Source of the DNA: Aquabacter cavernae
GTDB taxonomy: Bacteria > Pseudomonadota > Alphaproteobacteria > Rhizobiales > Xanthobacteraceae
Length of the DNA stretch: 64,000 nucleotides
NCBI RefSeq assembly: GCF_003993795.1
Contig: NZ_RWKV01000017.1
Location: forward strand, 1 to 64,000
Reading direction: 5' to 3'
The notes under the pieces were generated by a model. That model worked only from the letters and a program-made list of their open reading frames with translations, made no database searches and was not told where the DNA came from. Position 1 is the first letter of the stretch. Every line of letters begins with the position of its first letter. A program made the translations under genes and the position numbers. Below, in pieces: positions 26,428 to 34,490 of this stretch.

Positions 26428-26916
26428 TTGCTTCTCTCCAGATGGGAATGACGGAGTGTCTTCCGGCGAGGATCGCCGGACTGGTCCCTGCAACCTGCCC
26501 GGCCTGCGCAGGCCCCTTCCCTTCAAGACATGACCCCGCCCGCCCCGCACTGTCGGCGCGGGGATGATGCTGCGCAGCGGGGCCTTCACGCGCCTGGACA
26601 AGCGCATGCGGGCGGCCGCCGGGCGGCGCTGGGACAGGAGTCTTGGCGTGAACGCAAACGGAGCCAGGAGGCCGCCGCCGCCGCGCATTTCCAGACAGAA
26701 AGACGCGGCGCCGGCACGGAGCGGCAGGACAGGCACGCCTCAGGCGAGCCGGATGGACACTACACCTTTTGCGATTGTCGTCAATAATTGACAACCAATA
26801 ATTGCATTGATTACCGTCCGGGAACCTGCGGTGGGCCCCACCACATGAAGATCAATCGAATATCACTCGATTTCTTTAGGCGCCTACACAGACGCAGGCT
26901 CACACGGGAGCTTCAA
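26428..26916. other. Divergent region between RhiA-like gene and small unknown gene
   Basis: No gene is supported in these 489 bases. The left part (about 26460-26760) is GC-rich and featureless to me. The right part is clearly AT-richer and includes a dyad at 26780-26792 (GTCAAT-A-ATTGAC) followed by CCAATAATTGCATTGATT. A promoter for the rightward gene and an operator are likely here. Confidence 0.45.
26780..26792. promoter_or_regulatory. Candidate operator dyad GTCAAT-A-ATTGAC
   Basis: This is a perfect odd palindrome in the context TTGTCGTCAATAATTGACAA, which also contains the overlapping inverted half-sites TTGTC and GACAA. It stands out from the GC-rich surroundings. The cognate regulator is unknown. 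Confidence 0.4.
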
Positions 26917-27192
26917 ATGCCTTGGACCATTACAAACCAGCAAGCAGACCCCATGGCCTTTACTCTGGACAACGGAATCGTGAGCAATGCCCAGGGTGGG
27001 CAGGCCGTGGTCGTGGCGGTGGGTGTAGCGCGGGTGGCCTATCACAAGCTGAACTATGCCCGCGTGGGCATCTGGCCCTTCCCGGACGGGCAGGCGCTGA
27101 ACGCCAGCTATGACGGGGGCCAGAACATCCGCATCCAAAACCCGGCGACGCAGGTGACCTGCATCTTCAGCTACACGCAGCCCGCCGACTGA
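26917..27192 (+). CDS. Small protein of unknown function
   Basis: This 91-residue protein is placed at the ATG behind CACGGGAGC; starts 24 or 43 codons upstream would add a basic extension and are less likely. It has no signal peptide or cysteine cluster apart from one Cys near the C terminus. The sequence (TNQQADPMAFTLDNGIVSN, VVVAVGVARVAYHKLNYARV, IRIQNPATQVTCIFSYTQ) looks all-beta. It sits divergently beside the RhiA-like gene and may share its control. I do not recognise the family. Confidence 0.6.
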   Translation: MPWTITNQQADPMAFTLDNGIVSNAQGGQAVVVAVGVARVAYHKLNYARVGIWPFPDGQALNASYDGGQNIRIQNPATQVTCIFSYTQPAD

Positions 27193-27255
27193 CGCGCCCG
27201 TCGCATCTCCGCCTGCCCCGGTGCCGGATGTGTCCGGCTTCCGCCCGCCGGCCTT

Positions 27256-27281
27256 CCGAACGCGGCACGCGCCGCGTTCGG
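27256..27281. terminator. Perfect 11-bp hairpin between convergent genes
   Basis: CCGAACGCGGC and GCCGCGTTCGG pair around ACGC, between the small unknown gene and the convergent PadR gene. A wider CTTCCGCCCG/CGGGCGGGAAG pairing surrounds it. Confidence 0.55.
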
Positions 27282-27306
27282 GCGGGAAGCCGAGGCCGGA
27301 AGAGGC

Positions 27307-27873
27307 TCACGCCTCGGGCGGGTCGTCAGCCACTTCCTGCCAGAAATCGAGGCAGGTGCGGGCCATGCGCAGGCCGAGATCCAGCGGCGCCATGCGGCGG
27401 CGGCCCTGGCGCGCGCTGTAATGGATGGCGATGGCCTCCAGCACGGCGATGCGCTCGCGATAGAGCCGCACCTGGTCCTGCGCCAGCGTGACCAGCCCGT
27501 CGCGGGTCATGAATTCCGAGAAGAAGAGCTGCAGGACCGCCATGTCCCGCATCTCGAACACCTCGCCCGGCGGGCTCACCAGCCAGCCATCCAAGGCCGC
27601 GCGTCCGGCTTGCGTGAGGCTATAGACCTTGCGGTGGCGCCCGCCTTCCTCCCGCTCCTCCTCCAGCAACCCGGCCGCCGTCAGGCGCTCCGGCTCGCCA
27701 TAGAGCTGGGAATGGGGGAAGGGCCAGAAATAGTTCACGGACCGGCCCGCCGCCCGCTTGAGCTGATAGGGCGTCGAGGGCCCGCGCAGGCCCAGCAGCC
27801 CCATCACCAGATAGGAGACGGGACTAAGGCGCAGAGGCGGGTCCGCCTTGAGGGAGGTCGGCAGTTTTGACAT
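27307..27873 (-). CDS. PadR-family transcriptional regulator
   Basis: This 188-residue protein has an N-terminal PadR winged helix (about residues 15-95; SYLVMGLLGLRGPSTPYQLKR, SQLYGEPERLTAAGLLEEE, RRKVYSLTQAGRAALDGWL in outline) and a C-terminal helical dimerisation domain (about 105-180), as in PadR/VirR. A start four codons upstream (MNRTMSKL) is possible. It is divergent from the acyl-CoA synthetase gene, with 78 bp between, and probably represses that operon. The start region overlaps a small palindrome. Confidence 0.9.
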   Translation of the reverse strand: MSKLPTSLKADPPLRLSPVSYLVMGLLGLRGPSTPYQLKRAAGRSVNYFWPFPHSQLYGEPERLTAAGLLEEEREEGGRHRKVYSLTQAGRAALDGWLVSPPGEVFEMRDMAVLQLFFSEFMTRDGLVTLAQDQVRLYRERIAVLEAIAIHYSARQGRRRMAPLDLGLRMARTCLDFWQEVADDPPEA

Positions 27874-27884
27874 AGTCCGATTCA

Positions 27885-27896
27885 TACCGTACGATA
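27885..27896. promoter_or_regulatory. Candidate PadR operator TACCGTACGATA
   Basis: An imperfect 12-bp palindrome centred on CGTACG sits in the short divergent promoter between the PadR gene and the acyl-CoA synthetase, beside the regulator's own start codon. The assignment is from position only. Confidence 0.25.
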
Positions 27897-27951
27897 AAAA
27901 CCGTTCCAAGGAGATCGGCCGTTTCAGGCCGACGCTGGGAGGAGGTATGGC

Positions 27952-29571
27952 ATGATCGGCGCGAAACGCACGCCGGAATTGACGCGCGCCCATTGGATCG
28001 CCGACACGTCCGAGCCCGTTCTCGAGACCAGCATCGGCGACGCGCTGCGCCGGGCCGCCACCGCGTTCGGTGCCCGCACGGCCCTGGTTGATGGCATCGA
28101 GGGCGGCGGACGGCGCTGGACCTATGACGGGCTGCTGGCGGACGCCGAGCGCACCGCCCGCGCGCTTTCCGCCCGCTTCGCGCCCGGCGAGCATGTGGCC
28201 ATCTTCGCCGCCAACAGCCCGGAATGGGTGATGGCGGAATTCGGCGCCGCTCTGGCGGGCCTCACCCTCGTCACCGTCAATCCCGCCTTCCTCGCCAAGG
28301 AAGTGGCCTATGTGCTCGGCCAGTCCCGGGCGGCCGGCGTCATCGTGCAGAACCTCTATCGCAGCCGCGATCTCGTGGCCGTGGTGGAAGAGGCCCGCGC
28401 GGAGCTGCCCGGGCTGCGCGAGGTGATCGCGCTCGACGGCTGGGACGCCTTCCTCGCGGGCGGGGATACGCCCCACGCCTTGCCCGCCGTCGCGCCCACG
28501 GATATCGCGCAGATCCAGTACACGTCCGGCACCACCGGCTTTCCCAAGGGCGCCCAGCTCACCCATCGCGGTCTTGCCAATAATGGCCGCTTCTTCGCCC
28601 GCTCGCTTCATGCGAGGCCGGAGGATGTGTGGGTGAACCCCATGCCCATGTTCCACACCGCCGGCTGCGGGCTCGTGACCCTCGGCGCGCTCCAGACCGG
28701 GGGCGTGCATGTGCTGCCGCCCGCCTTCGACCCGGCTTTGATGCTGGCTTTGTTCGAGGCGGAGCGGGGCACGCTCATGCTCTCCGTGCCCACCATGCTC
28801 ATCCGCATGCTGGATCATCCGGATGCGCAGACCCGCGACCTCTCCGCCTGGCGCCTCTCCTCGCTGGGCGGCGCGCCGGTGCCGCCCGAACTGGTGCGGC
28901 GCGCCCGCGACCGGTTCGGCGTGAAGGTGGCCATCGGTTTCGGCCAGACGGAAGCCTCGCCCTATCTCACCCACACCGTGCCGGACGATCCCCATCCCAA
29001 CTGGATCGAGACGGTTGGGCCGCCGCTTCCCCAGACCGAGCTGAAGGTGGTGGACCCCGCCTCCGGCGAGACGCTGGGCCTCGGCCAGACCGGGGAAATC
29101 TGCGCCCGCGCGCCGGGCGTGATGGCGGGCTATTTCGACAATCCCGGCGCCACCGCCCAGGCGCTGGATGCGGAGGGCTGGCTGCATACCGGCGACCTCG
29201 GCAGCATGGATTCCCACGGCTATTGCCGCATCGAGGGGCGCCTCAAGGACATGATCATCCGGGGCGGGGAGAACATCTATCCCCGCGAGATCGAGGACGT
29301 GCTCTTCACCCATCCGTCCGTGGCGAGCGCCGCCGTCTTGGGGGTGCCGGACACGGAGTGGGGCGAGCAGGTGGCCGCCTTCGTGCAGGCCCGCCCCGGC
29401 GCGACGCTGGACGAGGCCGCGCTTGCCGCCTTCTGCCGCGCCCATCTCGCCCCGTTCAAGGTGCCCCGCCTGTGGCGGATCGTGGACCAGTTTCCCCAGA
29501 CCGCGTCGGGGAAGATCCAGAAATTCGTTCTGCGCGACCAGTTCCGCGCCCAAAACCAGGAAAACATCTGA
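27952..29571 (+). CDS. AMP-dependent acyl-CoA synthetase
   Basis: This 539-residue adenylate-forming ligase activates a carboxylic acid to its CoA thioester via acyl-AMP. Motifs in order: YTSGTTGFPKGAQLTH (P-loop, about residue 186), GFGQTEASP, LHTGDLGSMDSHGYCRIEGR, and the C-terminal catalytic lysine in TASGKIQKFVL. GGAGGAGG precedes the ATG. The substrate (medium-chain, aromatic or terpenoid acid) cannot be read from sequence. It overlaps the next gene by TGATG and, with the SDR and binding protein, forms an inducible catabolic unit under the divergent PadR regulator. Confidence 0.93.
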   Translation: MIGAKRTPELTRAHWIADTSEPVLETSIGDALRRAATAFGARTALVDGIEGGGRRWTYDGLLADAERTARALSARFAPGEHVAIFAANSPEWVMAEFGAALAGLTLVTVNPAFLAKEVAYVLGQSRAAGVIVQNLYRSRDLVAVVEEARAELPGLREVIALDGWDAFLAGGDTPHALPAVAPTDIAQIQYTSGTTGFPKGAQLTHRGLANNGRFFARSLHARPEDVWVNPMPMFHTAGCGLVTLGALQTGGVHVLPPAFDPALMLALFEAERGTLMLSVPTMLIRMLDHPDAQTRDLSAWRLSSLGGAPVPPELVRRARDRFGVKVAIGFGQTEASPYLTHTVPDDPHPNWIETVGPPLPQTELKVVDPASGETLGLGQTGEICARAPGVMAGYFDNPGATAQALDAEGWLHTGDLGSMDSHGYCRIEGRLKDMIIRGGENIYPREIEDVLFTHPSVASAAVLGVPDTEWGEQVAAFVQARPGATLDEAALAAFCRAHLAPFKVPRLWRIVDQFPQTASGKIQKFVLRDQFRAQNQENI

Positions 29572-30386
29572 TGGCATCGCTGACGGGAAAGACGCTGTTC
29601 ATCACCGGCGCCTCGCGGGGCATCGGCCGCGCCATCGCGCTGAAGGCCGCCGCCGACGGGGCCAATGTGGCCATCGCCTCCAAGACCTCCGATCCCCATC
29701 CCAAGCTGGTGGGCACCATCCATTCGGTGGCCCGCGAGATCGAGGAGGCGGGCGGTCGCGCTTTGGCGCTTGAGGTGGACGTGCGGGAAGAGACCGAGAT
29801 CGCCGCCGCCGTGGCCAAGGCCGCCGAGGCATTCGGGGGCATCGACATCCTCATCAACAATGCCTCGGCCCTGTTCCTGGCCCGCACGCCCGACACGCCC
29901 ATGAAGCGCTTCGACCTCATGCACCAGGTGAATGTGCGCGGCACCTTCGCCACCACCCAGGCCTGCCACCCGCATTTGAAGCAGGCGGCGAACCCGCATG
30001 TGCTCGTCCTCTCCCCGCCGCTCACCCTGGAGCCGGACTGGTTCGCGGACCACTGCGCCTACACCATGTCGAAGTATGGCATGAGCATGTGCGTGCTGGG
30101 CATGGCCCGCGAGTTCGCGGCGGACGGCATCGGCGTGAACGCGCTCTGGCCCTCCACCATGATCGAGACCGCCGCCACCAAGGCCATGGGCGTGCCCCAG
30201 GCGGGATGCCGCAAGACCGACATCATGGCGGATGCCGCCTACGCCATCCTCACCCGCGACGCCCGCGCCTGCACCGGCAATTTCTTCATCGACCAGGCCG
30301 TGCTGGAGCAGGAGGGCATCACCGATTTCGAGCCCTATGCGGTGGTGCCCGGCACCCCGCTGGAGCGCGACCTGTTCGTCGCCTGA
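29571..30386 (+). CDS. Short-chain dehydrogenase/reductase (HSDL2-like)
   Basis: This 271-residue Rossmann-fold oxidoreductase shows the cofactor motif TGASRGIGRAIAL (about residues 12-24), NNAS, and the catalytic YTMSK with upstream Ser in VLSPP. The SKTSDPHPKLVGTIHSVA stretch after beta-2 and the long tail resemble the HSDL2/short-chain 3-hydroxyacyl branch, here without an SCP2 domain. The start overlaps the ligase stop by one base (TGATG), so the two are coupled; it probably acts on the CoA-thioester or alcohol intermediate. Confidence 0.91.
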   Translation: MASLTGKTLFITGASRGIGRAIALKAAADGANVAIASKTSDPHPKLVGTIHSVAREIEEAGGRALALEVDVREETEIAAAVAKAAEAFGGIDILINNASALFLARTPDTPMKRFDLMHQVNVRGTFATTQACHPHLKQAANPHVLVLSPPLTLEPDWFADHCAYTMSKYGMSMCVLGMAREFAADGIGVNALWPSTMIETAATKAMGVPQAGCRKTDIMADAAYAILTRDARACTGNFFIDQAVLEQEGITDFEPYAVVPGTPLERDLFVA

Positions 30387-30489
30387 GACGGGCTCACTGA
30401 AGACAACGGTTCGACCCGGCGGCACCACCGCCGCCGGGACCGAAGACACGCGCCCGCGCAAGACGGGACGCGCCCATAAGGGGGAAACC

Positions 30490-31716
30490 ATGCCAAGGAC
30501 AAACAGCTTCCGCTTGAAGGCCGGCGCCCTGGCGCTCGGTGCCGCTCTCCTCGCCACGCCCGCCGCAGCGCAGGTCTCGGACGATGTGGTGCGCATCGGC
30601 GTGCTCAACGACCAGGCCGGCCCGCTCTCCGGCTATTCCGGCCCCGGCTCCGTGATCGCCGCGCGCATGGCGGTTGAGGATTTCGGCGGCACCGTGCTGG
30701 GCAAGCCGGTGGAAGTGATCGTCGCCGACCATCGCAACCTGCCGGACGTGGCCGTGAACACCGCCCGCGAATGGTTCGACGTGAAGGGCGTGGATGTCAT
30801 TTCCGACCTCACCTCCTCCACCATCGCGCTCGCCGTGCAGGGCATCGGGCGCGAGAAGGGCAAGGTGGTGATGCATGTGGGCGGCGGCACCGACCGGCTC
30901 TATGGCGCCGATTGCTCACCCACCGGCTTCCTGTGGGTCTACGACACCTATTCCTTCGCCCGTGGCCTCGGCCTCGCGCTCACGGGCGGGCCCAGCGGCA
31001 CCTGGTTCTACATCGCCTCCGACACCGCCTTCGCCAAGGCCATGGAGGCGCAATTGACGCCGGTCATCGATGCCGCCGGCGGCAAGGTGCTGGGGGCGGT
31101 GAAGCACCCCGTGGGCACGTCCGACTTCTCCTCCTTCCTGCTCCAGGCCCAGGCGTCGGGCGCGAAGAATATTGCGCTGCTCAATACCGGCGACGACACC
31201 GCCAACGCCATCAAGCAGGCCACCGAGTTCGGCCTCGCCCAAAGCGGTCAGTCGCTGGTGGGCACGGTCATCTATCTCCAGACCATCCACGCGCTGGGGC
31301 TCCAGGCCGCCCAGGGGCTGAAATTCGTCACCACCTTCTATTGGGACCGCACGGACGGCTCCCGCGCCTTCGCCAAGCGCTTCGCGGAGCGCAATGGCGG
31401 GCGCATGCCCTCCCAGGTGCAGGCGGGCATGTATTCCTCCACCCTCGCTTATCTACGGGCGGTGAAGGCGGCGGGCACGGACGAGGGCAAGGCGGTGGCG
31501 GCCAAGATCCGCGAACTGCCCGTGGACGACTTCTTCGCCGAGGGCGCGCGGGTGCGGGCGGACGGGCGGCTCATGAACGACATGTTCCTCGCCACCGTGA
31601 AGACCCCGGCCCAGTCCAAGGGACCGTGGGACTATTACACCCTCACCACCCGGCTGAAGGCCGACGAGATCATCCGCCCGCTGGCGGCCGGCGGCTGTCC
31701 TTATCTGCAGCAGTGA
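30490..31716 (+). CDS. Liv-type ABC substrate-binding protein
   Basis: This 408-residue periplasmic protein has a Sec signal peptide (MPRTNSFRLKAGALALGAAL, cleaved near AAAQV) and the type 1 binding fold: VVRIGVLNDQAGPLSGYSGPG, GKPVEVIVADHRNLPDVAV, and YIASDTAFAKAMEA. Homologues often bind aromatic or hydroxy acids rather than branched amino acids. It lies 103 bases after the SDR on the same strand, without permease or ATPase genes, so it would depend on a transporter elsewhere. It probably supplies the substrate for the adjacent acyl-CoA synthetase; that is inference. Confidence 0.9.
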   Translation: MPRTNSFRLKAGALALGAALLATPAAAQVSDDVVRIGVLNDQAGPLSGYSGPGSVIAARMAVEDFGGTVLGKPVEVIVADHRNLPDVAVNTAREWFDVKGVDVISDLTSSTIALAVQGIGREKGKVVMHVGGGTDRLYGADCSPTGFLWVYDTYSFARGLGLALTGGPSGTWFYIASDTAFAKAMEAQLTPVIDAAGGKVLGAVKHPVGTSDFSSFLLQAQASGAKNIALLNTGDDTANAIKQATEFGLAQSGQSLVGTVIYLQTIHALGLQAAQGLKFVTTFYWDRTDGSRAFAKRFAERNGGRMPSQVQAGMYSSTLAYLRAVKAAGTDEGKAVAAKIRELPVDDFFAEGARVRADGRLMNDMFLATVKTPAQSKGPWDYYTLTTRLKADEIIRPLAAGGCPYLQQ

Positions 31717-31750
31717 GGGACACCGGAGCGGGGACGGCGCTGACGCTTTC

Positions 31751-31848
31751 CCCCTCCCCAGCCCTCCCCCGCAAGCGGGAGAGAGAGTTTTACGTTGTGC
31801 GGAAGGGAAAGCCCTCTCCCGCTTGCGGGGGAGGGTTGGGAGGGGGAA
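31751..31848. repeat. Inverted pair of palindromic repeats (BIME-like)
   Basis: CCCTCCCCCGCAAGCGGGAG-type arm at 31760-31785 and its inverted counterpart (CCCTCTCCCGCTTGCGGGGG) at 31812-31830 can pair into one long stem with about 30 bases of loop. It lies between convergent genes (binding protein, PBP1A) and may act as a transcript end. It belongs to the same family as those at 7746, 37401, 50407 and 57616. Confidence 0.8.
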
Positions 31849-31885
31849 TTCACCCCAAGCAGACCACTCCGAAAGGGTGCCCCCC

Positions 31886-34189
31886 TCAGCGCCGCCCGCC
31901 CAGGAACGTGTCCACGAACCAGCGGTCCAGGGTCATGGGCTCTTCCTGGCGCGGTGCCTGCTGGGGCGGGAGGGTGCCCACCACGGCGGCGGGCGCCTCG
32001 TCCGGCAAGGCGCCGGGGGGCAGTGGCTGGCCGATGCCGAAGAAGGCCGACCGGGCGCCGCCGGGCAGTTCCGCCACGGGCACGCCCTGCAGCGCGCCCT
32101 TCATGTAGCGGCTCCAGATCTCCACCGGCAGATTGGCGCCGGACGCCTTCTTGGTGGGCGAGGAATCGTCATTGCCCAGCCACACCGCCGTGACCAGCCG
32201 GGCCGTGTAACCCACGAACCAGGCGTCGCGATAATCCTGCGAAGTGCCGGTCTTGCCCGCCGCTTCCCAGCCCGGCAGATCGGCGCGGCGGCCGGTGCCG
32301 GTGATGAGGGTTTCCTCCATCATGCGGTTCATCATGGCCGCATATTCCGGCGCCATCACGCGGCCCGGCCCGGAGGCGGCGCGGGAATAGAGCACGCGCC
32401 CGTCCGCCCCCTTCACGCTGTCGATCACATAGGGAATGACGCCGATGCCGCCATTGGCGAAGGGCACATAGGCGGAGGCGAGTTCCAGCACCGAGACCTC
32501 GGACGTGCCGAGCGCGATGGAGGCGTTGGGCTCAAGCTGGGAGGCGATGCCCAGCCGATGGGCCGTGGACACCACCGCCTTCGGCCCCACTTCCAGCACG
32601 AGGCGCACGGACACGGTGTTGAGCGACAGGGCCAGCGCCTGCTGGAGCGTCACCGCGCCGCGATAATCATGGGTGGAATTCTCCGGCCGCCAGCCCTTGA
32701 GCTGGATCGGCCCGTCCTCGCGCACGGTATCCGGCGTCAGGCCCTTTTCCAGCGCGGTCAGATAGATGAAGGGCTTGAAGGCGGAACCCGGCTGGCGCCG
32801 CGCGGTGACGGCGCGGTTATACTGGCTCTCCTCATAGGAGCGCCCGCCGATCAGCGCCTTCACGGCCCCGTCCGTGTCGAGCGAAACCAGCGCCCCCTGC
32901 CCCACACCGAATTTGGCGCCGGATTTCGCCAGCGTGTCCGAGAGCGCACCTTGCGCCTGGGCTTGCATATTGGCGTCGATGGTGGTGCGCACGGTCACAT
33001 CGCCGGACAGTTCGCCCACGAAGGAATCCAACTGCTCGGCCACCCAGTCCGCCACATAGCCGATGGAGCCGGGTGCGGAGGGCGGCGCCACCGTGGCGGG
33101 CTTGGAAACCGCCATGGCCTGCATTTCGGGCGAGATCAGCCCCTGCTCGCGCATGGAGGATAGGACCAGGGCCGCCCGGTCCTGGGCGGCCTTGAGGTTG
33201 CGCGTGGGCGCAAGGCGCGAGGGGGCGTTGACGATGCCGGCCAGCATGGCGGCTTCCGCCAGCGTCACATTGCGCGCGGACTTGCCGAAATAGCGCTGGG
33301 CCGCCGCTTCCACCCCATAGGCGCCCGCGCCGAAATAGACGCGGTTCATATAGAGGTCGAGAATCTCGGCCTTGGTGAATTTCTGCTCCAGCCAGAGCGC
33401 CAGCACCACTTCCTGGATCTTGCGCGAGAAGGTGCGCTCCTGGGTGAGGAAGAGGTTCTTCGCCAATTGCTGGGTGAGCGTGGAGCCGCCCTGGCGCACC
33501 CGGCGCGAGAGCAGGTTGGTGGCCATGGCGCGGCCGAGGCCCACGGGATCGAGGCCCCAATGGTCGTAGAAGCGCCGGTCCTCGATGGCGATGAAGGCGT
33601 TGGGCAGATAGGTGGGCAATTGCTTGAGCGGCACCGCCGCCCCGCCCATGTCGCCGCGCGTCGCCAGGGGTTTCCCGTCGGCGGACTGGATCATGATGGT
33701 GGGCGGACGCTTGGGCACCATCAGCGTCTGCATGGGCGGCAGCTTGGAGGCCTCATAGGCCACGATTCCGGCAACGCCCAGCGCCACCCAGACGCCCAGG
33801 ATCAGGCACCATTTGATGAGGAAACCCAGCAGGGAGAAGCGCTTGCGCGGCTTGCGGCGCGCCGGTTCGGCGCTGCCCCGGCCACCCCTGCCCTCGCCCC
33901 GCCCGCTGTCGCCGCGCGCGGCCTTCTCGCGCCGCGGCTCGGCCTTTTCGGGCTTCCGGGCACTTGGGGAGGATCGGGTGGACCGCTCGCGCGCCACGGG
34001 CTCTCCTTCCGGTTCGGGCGGCGGCGACTCGGCACGGGTCCGGCGCTTGGGCCGCTCCTCCTCCCGCGCGCCTCCGGCGCGGTCGCGGGCATCCAGGCGA
34101 ATGTCGAACGGGGTCTGCGCCCGTGTCTCGCCCGGCCGTGCGAGAACGGGTTCGCGCCGTTCGTCCTCACCTTTTCCGCGCCACGCCAT
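31886..34189 (-). CDS. Penicillin-binding protein 1A-type transglycosylase/transpeptidase
   Basis: This 767-residue bifunctional peptidoglycan synthase has a long basic, disordered cytoplasmic tail (about 1-115), one membrane helix (about 119-145), and a GT51 domain with catalytic Glu203 in EDRRFYDHWG and GGSTLTQQLAKNLFL. The transpeptidase domain follows, with the SxxK serine in PGSAFKPF near residue 468, SLN in ALSLNTVS and KTGTS near 645. It polymerises and cross-links glycan strands in the periplasm. The arginine/glutamate-rich tail is longer than in E. coli PBP1A. It is divergent from glnD. Confidence 0.95.
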   Translation of the reverse strand: MAWRGKGEDERREPVLARPGETRAQTPFDIRLDARDRAGGAREEERPKRRTRAESPPPEPEGEPVARERSTRSSPSARKPEKAEPRREKAARGDSGRGEGRGGRGSAEPARRKPRKRFSLLGFLIKWCLILGVWVALGVAGIVAYEASKLPPMQTLMVPKRPPTIMIQSADGKPLATRGDMGGAAVPLKQLPTYLPNAFIAIEDRRFYDHWGLDPVGLGRAMATNLLSRRVRQGGSTLTQQLAKNLFLTQERTFSRKIQEVVLALWLEQKFTKAEILDLYMNRVYFGAGAYGVEAAAQRYFGKSARNVTLAEAAMLAGIVNAPSRLAPTRNLKAAQDRAALVLSSMREQGLISPEMQAMAVSKPATVAPPSAPGSIGYVADWVAEQLDSFVGELSGDVTVRTTIDANMQAQAQGALSDTLAKSGAKFGVGQGALVSLDTDGAVKALIGGRSYEESQYNRAVTARRQPGSAFKPFIYLTALEKGLTPDTVREDGPIQLKGWRPENSTHDYRGAVTLQQALALSLNTVSVRLVLEVGPKAVVSTAHRLGIASQLEPNASIALGTSEVSVLELASAYVPFANGGIGVIPYVIDSVKGADGRVLYSRAASGPGRVMAPEYAAMMNRMMEETLITGTGRRADLPGWEAAGKTGTSQDYRDAWFVGYTARLVTAVWLGNDDSSPTKKASGANLPVEIWSRYMKGALQGVPVAELPGGARSAFFGIGQPLPPGALPDEAPAAVVGTLPPQQAPRQEEPMTLDRWFVDTFLGGRR

Positions 34190-34490
34190 GCGATCTCCGC
34201 CCGCTAGAGCCGGATGTGTTTGGAGAGCATCGCTCCGCGATCCCGTCCAAACACTGAAATCCGTCTCTTTTCAAAAAAGGAGAGAACGACCCGCGCCTGC
34301 ACGGGTCGCGCTCTATGTCTCCGAGCAGACCTGAAAGACCTTCGATTGCGGCCATTTAAGGGGCGGTTAACGGCAGCGGCATGGGCATTGGATGCGGCGC
34401 GCAGAAACCGAAGGCTGCCATATACCGCCGGCAATACCCGTCTTCTACCGCGCCGCGCCGTGACGGAGCCGCGCGATTGCGATAAACGAG
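34190..34490. other. Divergent region between PBP1A and glnD
   Basis: No gene is seen in these 301 bases. It contains a 9-bp inverted repeat at 34216-34254, a weak dyad TCTCTTTTC...AAAGGAGAGA at about 34263-34285, and a small stem GACCCG/CGGGTC at about 34290-34309. The promoters of both divergent genes should lie here, but I cannot assign them. Confidence 0.5.
34216..34254. repeat. 9-bp inverted repeat GTGTTTGGA...TCCAAACAC
   Basis: The perfect arms are 21 bases apart, the spacer itself containing GCATCGCTCCGCGATCCCG with a GATCGC-like inner pairing. It sits just upstream of the PBP1A start. It may be an RNA hairpin, an operator, or a member of a dispersed Rhizobiales intergenic repeat. Confidence 0.45.

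Noticed and set aside
27307-29577. A 756-codon leftward frame covering the acyl-CoA synthetase
   Set aside because: Only its last 188 codons are real (PadR). The rest is antisense to a clear AMP-ligase gene and has the usual His/Gly/Arg-rich shadow composition.
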